Assembly: GCA_964353255.1 (NCBI GenBank)
Contig: CAYGVJ010000005.1
Coordinates: 19,375-83,374, forward strand
Source: VFZS01 sp964353255
GTDB lineage: Bacteria > Acidobacteriota > Terriglobia > Bryobacterales > Bryobacteraceae
Direction of reading: 5' to 3'
DNA: 64,000 nucleotides
Made by a program: the position numbers and the translations under genes. Numbering within the stretch: position 1 is the first letter of the stretch; every line of letters begins with the position of its first letter. Under the pieces are notes generated by a model. The model did no database searches. It was not told the DNA's origin and worked only from the letters and a program-made list of their open reading frames with translations. Below are positions 58,817 to 64,000 of the stretch, piece by piece.

Positions 58817-59949
58817 GAGGGGCGCTGCTGCTCCTGGTCTTGCTGCTGTGGGACAGGCCCATGGCCTGTCAGGTCTATCGTGACGCCCGCGAGCAGCGAC
58901 TCGACTACCACGGGCCTGGGCGCGAACAAGCAGAGCCGCGCGATCTGCGTGAAGTGCTGATCGGGTACTTCGGGCCTCCCGATGCGCGGCATCCGGAAGG
59001 CGGCACGCTCTGGGAGGGCGCCCAGCGCGCCATCGAGGAGGCCAATCGAGAGGGCGGCTACAAGGGCTTGCCGTTCCGTTTGGTCCCGGCCTGGGCGGAG
59101 AACCCGTGGATCGCGGGCGCGGGCGTGCTGGTGCGGCTGATCTACCAGGAGCGCGTCTGGGCCCTGATCGGCTCGATCGACGGCGCCTCCACCCACCTCG
59201 CTGAGCAGGTGGTAGCCAAGGCGCGCCTGACGCTGATCAACCCCGCCGCGAGCGACCGCACCCTCCACGGGGCCAACGTCCCCTGGATGTTCTCCTGCGT
59301 GCCAGGCGACCACGTTCAGGCTCCCGTGTTGGTCAAGGCGCTGGGCGGCAGGCCGTTTCTGCTGGTCTCGGCCACCGACCACGACTCCCGCGCCTTTGTG
59401 GCGGAGCTGAAGGCGACGCCCGCGTTTCACATCGAGTTCCAGACCGGTACGCCCGATGTGAGCGCACTGGCTCGGCGCGTGGCGGACGCGGCGCCGCAAG
59501 CGGTGGTGGTCATTGCGGGGGCGCGCGACAGCGCGCGCGTGGTGGCAGCGCTGCGCAGTTTGGGTTGTGCGGCGCCGATTCTCTGCGGCCCCTCCGCCGG
59601 GCGCCGCGCGTTCCTGGAGGAGGCGGGCGGCGCGGCCGAGGGCGTCTTGTTTCCCTGGCTGCTGGAGGGGTCCGGGCGCGACGTGCGGGACTATGCCGCG
59701 GCCCACGCTTACGACGCCACGCGCTTGGCGGTGGCGGCCATTCGCCGGGCGGGACTCAACCGCGCGCGCATCCGGGACGCGGTGGCGGAGTTGTCAGGCT
59801 TCGCCGGAGTGAGTGGCCGGATAAGCTGGGATAACCTGGGACAGAACACGCGTGCGGTGCGGTTGGGCACGATTCAAGGGGGACGAGCTGTGCCGGCCAG
59901 CCGTCAACTCTCCTTCGGCGCTATTCCCAGCGCCTTCATCTTGCGGTGA
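58813..59949 (+). CDS. Periplasmic-binding protein, LivK-like (second, shorter)
   Basis: 378 residues. A type I periplasmic-binding fold paralogous to the preceding protein: LWEGAQRAIEEANREGGY, VWALIGSIDGASTHLAEQVV, VVVIAGARDSARVVAALRS and YAAAHAYDATRLAVAAIRRAGLNRARIRD (cores only). The signal peptide (RGALLLLVLLLW) runs into a dispersed hairpin sequence that encodes WDRPMACQ. The last 14 residues, QLSFGAIPSAFILR, are encoded by a 42-bp stretch that repeats at 60721 and, on the other strand, spells the C-terminus of the NtrX-like protein. Confidence 0.85.
   Translation: MRGALLLLVLLLWDRPMACQVYRDAREQRLDYHGPGREQAEPRDLREVLIGYFGPPDARHPEGGTLWEGAQRAIEEANREGGYKGLPFRLVPAWAENPWIAGAGVLVRLIYQERVWALIGSIDGASTHLAEQVVAKARLTLINPAASDRTLHGANVPWMFSCVPGDHVQAPVLVKALGGRPFLLVSATDHDSRAFVAELKATPAFHIEFQTGTPDVSALARRVADAAPQAVVVIAGARDSARVVAALRSLGCAAPILCGPSAGRRAFLEEAGGAAEGVLFPWLLEGSGRDVRDYAAAHAYDATRLAVAAIRRAGLNRARIRDAVAELSGFAGVSGRISWDNLGQNTRAVRLGTIQGGRAVPASRQLSFGAIPSAFILR
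58852..58870. repeat. ACAGGC-type hairpin inside a coding region
   Basis: GACAGGCC-CAT-GGCCTGTC, an 8-bp stem with a three-base loop, lies within the second binding-protein gene at the border of signal peptide and mature part. The arms match those of the intergenic hairpins at 35568, 35621 and 41195. Confidence 0.6.
59906..59947. repeat. Direct repeat, left copy, flanking the MNT-HEPN module
   Basis: 42 bases that match 60721-60762 at 36 positions. On the plus strand it encodes the last residues of the second binding protein; on the minus strand it spells RKMKALGIAPKES and a stop, identical to the end of the NtrX-like protein. Confidence 0.8.
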
Positions 59950-59988
59950 GTTCCCCCGGGCACCTATACAATAGAGAAGGGGTGTCAG

Positions 59989-60294
59989 ATGACCGCGGTG
60001 ACGGACTTGGCGTTGGGCAGCCCGGGACTCCGTCGCCTCTGCGAACGGCATCAGGTGCGGGAGCTGGCCGTGTTCGGCTCGGCGGCGCGGGGCGACTTGC
60101 GGCCCGACAGCGACATCGACCTGCTGGTGGAATTCGCGCCCGAAGCCGAGATCGGCTTCATTGCGTTCAACCGGCTGGCAGAGGAGCTCTCGGCCCTGGT
60201 CGGACGGAAGGTTGACTTGGTGCCGAAAGCGGGACTCAAGGCGGCCATCCGGAATCAGGTGCTGGCGGAAGCTAGGCTCCTTTATGCGGCGTGA
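59989..60294 (+). CDS. mntA: MNT-type minimal nucleotidyltransferase antitoxin (second pair)
   Basis: 101 residues with a complete motif, VFGSAARGDLRPDSDIDLLVEF (GS-x-x-RG, D-x-D). It should AMPylate and silence the HEPN toxin encoded by the next gene, whose start overlaps its end by 11 bases. ATG at 59989 with AGAAGGGG upstream and TACAAT (59967-59972) as possible -10. The module lies between two copies of a 42-bp repeat. Confidence 0.9.
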   Translation: MTAVTDLALGSPGLRRLCERHQVRELAVFGSAARGDLRPDSDIDLLVEFAPEAEIGFIAFNRLAEELSALVGRKVDLVPKAGLKAAIRNQVLAEARLLYAA

Positions 60295-60649
60295 ACGGCT
60301 CTACCTGTTGGACATCCTCGATGCGGCCGACGCGCTGAACCGTTTCGTGGCGGGAAAGAGCCGCGAGGAGTTCCTGGCTGACGAAGTCCTTCAGAGCGCG
60401 GTTTTGCAGAAGCTGACGGTGATCGGTGAGGCTGCCGCCCGGTTATCTCGGGAACTCCACGCCCGCCATCCGGACATCGAATGGAAGGAGATCATCGGCT
60501 TCCGAAATATCGCCGTCCACGCCTACTTCAGCGTGCAGTGGCCGATGGTTTGGAAAGCGGCTACCTCGGACGCCCCTGAGCTCCGGCCGAAGATCGAGCG
60601 CGTCTTGGCCGTCGAGTTTCCGGCAGAACCGGAACAGCCTCACGGCTGA
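60284..60649 (+). CDS. hepT: HEPN-domain ribonuclease toxin
   Basis: 121 residues, complete. It has LYLLDILDAADALNRFV, LQKLTVIGEAAARLSRELHARHPDIEW (partial), and the catalytic R-N-x-x-x-H as FRNIAVHAYF. It is the toxin of the MntA-HepT type, expected to cleave tRNA or other RNA unless AMPylated. It contrasts with the truncated copy at 15496. The ATG at 60284 overlaps mntA, as usual for these pairs. Confidence 0.88.
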   Translation: MRRERLYLLDILDAADALNRFVAGKSREEFLADEVLQSAVLQKLTVIGEAAARLSRELHARHPDIEWKEIIGFRNIAVHAYFSVQWPMVWKAATSDAPELRPKIERVLAVEFPAEPEQPHG

Positions 60650-60718
60650 CGAAGATGCACACCGTCGCGCCTGCCCGAGCTCTCACAGGCCGGGTACCCT
60701 TTGGGTGGCCTGTCCTAC

Positions 60719-62076
<1,358 letters not shown>

Positions 62077-62080
<4 letters not shown>

Positions 62081-63897
62081 AGGGGAGCCTCCCCCGTCGC
62101 CAGCGCCGGAATCTCGACGATGAAACGCGCGCCGGTGGGGAGGTTGTCCTCCACGCGGATCGAGGCGTTGTGCTCGGCCAGGATGTGATGCACGATGGCC
62201 AGGCCCAGCCCGGTGCCCCGCCCCTTGGTCGAGAAGTAGGGCAGGAAGAGCCGGTCCTTGTCCTCTGGGGAGATGCCGCAGCCGGTGTCGGCCACAATCA
62301 GCTCCAGCATTTCGGCCGGGCCCATCCGGGTGGCCACGTGCAGGCGCTTCAGCGGGGCCTCTTGCATAGCGTCGGAGGCGTTATCCACCAGGTTGACCAC
62401 CACTCGCTTGAACTGCTCGCGGTCGATGTTGGCCGGCGGCAGCCCGGGCGCCAGCTCCTTGTCGAGCTGGATGCCGTTCCAGCGGCCGGAGAACAGGGCC
62501 AGCGCGTTCTCGACCACCTCGTTGAGGTCCGAGGGCGCCGGCTGGGCGGTGGGGAAGCCGGCCAACTGCGAGAACTGGTTGACCAGGGTCTTGACCGATT
62601 CGACCTCGCGGGCGATGGTGGTGGTGCACTCGCGCAGGATGCGCTGGACCTCGGGCGGGGCTGAGACGCGCTCGAGCTGGCGGCCGATGCGCTCGCCGCA
62701 CAAGGCGATGGGGGTGAGCGGGTTCTTGATTTCGTGGGCAATCCGGCGCGCCACCTCGTGCCAGGCCGTAGCCTTCTGGGCGCGCAGCAGCTCGCTGGTG
62801 TCCTCCAGCACCAGCACGAAGCCGGAGGTGAGTTTGTCCTCCAGGGCGGAAACCGTGGCGGCCAGTAGCAAAGTGCCCCGCTCGGTCTTCAGTTCCAGTT
62901 GGCGGACCGCCGCCCCGCTTCTGCGGGCCCGCTTCATCATGTACTTGACGACCGCAGTGTCCTCGCGCGAGAGCAGGTCTTCCAGGCGCGTCGCCGCGGC
63001 CACTTTCTCGGGGGGAAAGATCTGGCTGAGGGCGTGGTTGACCCGCTGGATGCGGCCGTCGGCGGTCAGAGAGATAACCCCCGTGGGGATGCTCTCCAGT
63101 ATGGCTTCGGTAAAGCGCCGGCGGCTCTCCAGTTCCCGGCTGTTGGCCTCCAGCTCCTGGGTCATTTCGTTGAAGGCGCGCACCAGGCTGGCCAGTTCGT
63201 CGATGGCGCGCACCTCGACCCGGTGGGCCAGGTTGCCCCGCCGCACCTCCCCGGCGGCGTCCAGCAAAGCCGAGATGGGATTGGAGATCTGCTTGGCCAG
63301 GAACAAGGCCAGCCAGGTGGCCAGGAACAGGATGAAGAGCGTGAGCAGCAACAGCAGCAGCAGGTAGAATTTGCGGACGTTCTTGCGCTGGTCGGCCAGC
63401 CGCTGGTAGTCGTCAAGGTAACGCTGGATCTCGGCCTCTTTCTGTTTCAGATCCAGGCGCGCCGCCTCGCTGGTTTCCCCGCGTGCCTCGCGGTTCAGCA
63501 TCCGCGCGATCTCGGCCAGGTTCAGGCGCACGCCCTCCGCCGGGCGGCTGAACCACTTGTCCAGGTTGCGGTTCAGCACCGAGACGCTCCACAGCACCAG
63601 GAAGAACACCGGGATGAAGCTCAGCGCCAGCGCGCCCAGCACCAGCTTGGTGCGGATGCGGGAGCCCTCGCGGCCGCTGCGCCGCTCGACGTACAGCTTG
63701 ACGCCGGTGCGGAACAGGATGAAGCCCAGGGTCACCGTCAGCAGGAAGACCAGGGTGGAGACCGCCCAGTACAGGAAGGTCTCCTGCGAGCTGGTGGGGC
63801 CGAATTCGCCGAAACTGAACGAGCCCTGCCAGATGACCAGGGTGGCGGAAATGATCAGCAGGACGACACCCGCCCCGTAGAGGAAACGCTTGCGCAT
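62077..63897 (-). CDS. ntrY: NtrY-type membrane sensor histidine kinase
   Basis: About 606 residues. Two transmembrane helices near the N-terminus and a third at about 80-105 are followed by a periplasmic stretch, another helix (FYLLLLLLLTLFILFLATW), HAMP (KQISNPISALLDAAGEVRRG), and a PAS domain (ILESIPTGVISLTADGRIQ). The catalytic part has the H-box HEVARRIAHEIKNPLTPI, N-box VVNLVDNASDAM and G-boxes DTGCGIS and GRGTGLGLAI. It phosphorylates the NtrX-like partner; the NtrYX pair usually senses nitrogen or redox state. The ATG at 63897 (MRKRFLY) is preferred to 63936. Confidence 0.92.
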
Positions 63898-63909
63898 CAG
63901 TCTCTTCAG

Positions 63910-63915
63910 ATTATA
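63910..63915 (-). promoter_or_regulatory. Candidate -10 element for the ntrYX unit
   Basis: TATAAT on the minus strand, 12 bases before the proposed ntrY start; no good -35 is seen. If used, the leader would be very short. The remaining bases to 64000 show no gene start that can be supported. Confidence 0.35.
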
Positions 63916-64000
63916 CGGAAAGCCGGGACAGTACACTCTTTCACGGTAAGCGTCAGGCGAACTACATCTTGACAGGCGTCGCCGCTGGGGCTACCGGTTC

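Noticed and set aside
57377..59949. Branched-chain amino acid ABC transporter
   Set aside because: No permease or ATPase gene is linked; only the binding-protein fold is supported.

Overview
The window reads as chromosomal DNA of a high-GC Acidobacteriota, most likely the Bryobacterales/Solibacter side of class Terriglobia. Pointers are an Oar-like TonB-dependent receptor with an N-terminal carboxypeptidase-regulatory domain, several FG-GAP/ASPIC proteins, pieces of the acidobacterial duplicated permease family, a small secreted protein family typical of the phylum, a PEP-CTERM protein, and many GTG/TTG starts. This placement is inferred from gene content only. No rRNA, tRNA, CRISPR array or phage was seen. 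No gap between genes exceeds 300 bases, except the decayed permease stretch at about 26.9-28.3 kb.

Layout. 0-4.2 kb: a phosphate uptake operon (a pstS remnant, pstC, pstA, two unequal pstB genes, phoU). 4.2-15.2 kb: mostly housekeeping genes (uxaC, a secreted protein behind a sigma-54-type promoter, a TGS GTPase, an SDR, a LOG-family protein, lpxD, a methyltransferase, a YfgM-like anchor protein, dgt). 15.2-20.4 kb: a decaying toxin-antitoxin/defence patch. It holds MNT with a truncated HEPN, an intact VapBC, an OLD-like ATPase/TOPRIM gene with no start and a frameshift, and an AbrB-PIN pair whose PIN gene is cut by a REP-like repeat; pfkB and an AlkD-like gene sit inside the patch. 20.4-26.8 kb: a VIT/VWA protein, a patatin phospholipase, a double-thioredoxin protein and an ECF sigma/membrane partner pair. 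26.9-29.6 kb: a scrambled ABC-permease pseudogene and a complete IS5-like element that landed in the loop of a second REP-like copy. 29.6-41.2 kb: exported proteins (FG-GAP, PEP-CTERM, beta-barrel, MauE/DoxX-like, amidohydrolase, lipoprotein, TPR-ASPIC) and a geranylgeranyl-reductase-like flavoprotein. 41.3-49.4 kb: a glycan locus with a TonB receptor divergent from LysR, GH127 and a DUF4139 protein. 49.5-59.9 kb: a tightly coupled operon of RidA, an HzsA-like propeller/cytochrome, an ASPIC protein, a ten-haem cytochrome-propeller-peroxidase fusion, a second propeller and two periplasmic-binding proteins with no permease. 60-64 kb: an intact MNT-HEPN module inserted between that operon and a convergent NtrYX-type two-component system.

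How the genes work together. The strongest observation is that the two PstB-like ATPases carry complementary defects. The first has lost the Q-loop Gln and H-loop His; the second has lost LSGGQ. Paired, they would form one degenerate and one canonical ATP site, an asymmetric heterodimer unlike the usual PstB homodimer. The most system-like region is 49.5-59.9 kb, where genes overlap by GTGA/ATGA and almost every product is exported. It looks like an undescribed periplasmic multihaem redox or sensing apparatus. The MNT-HEPN insertion next to it left a 42-bp duplication that encodes the tails of both flanking convergent genes.
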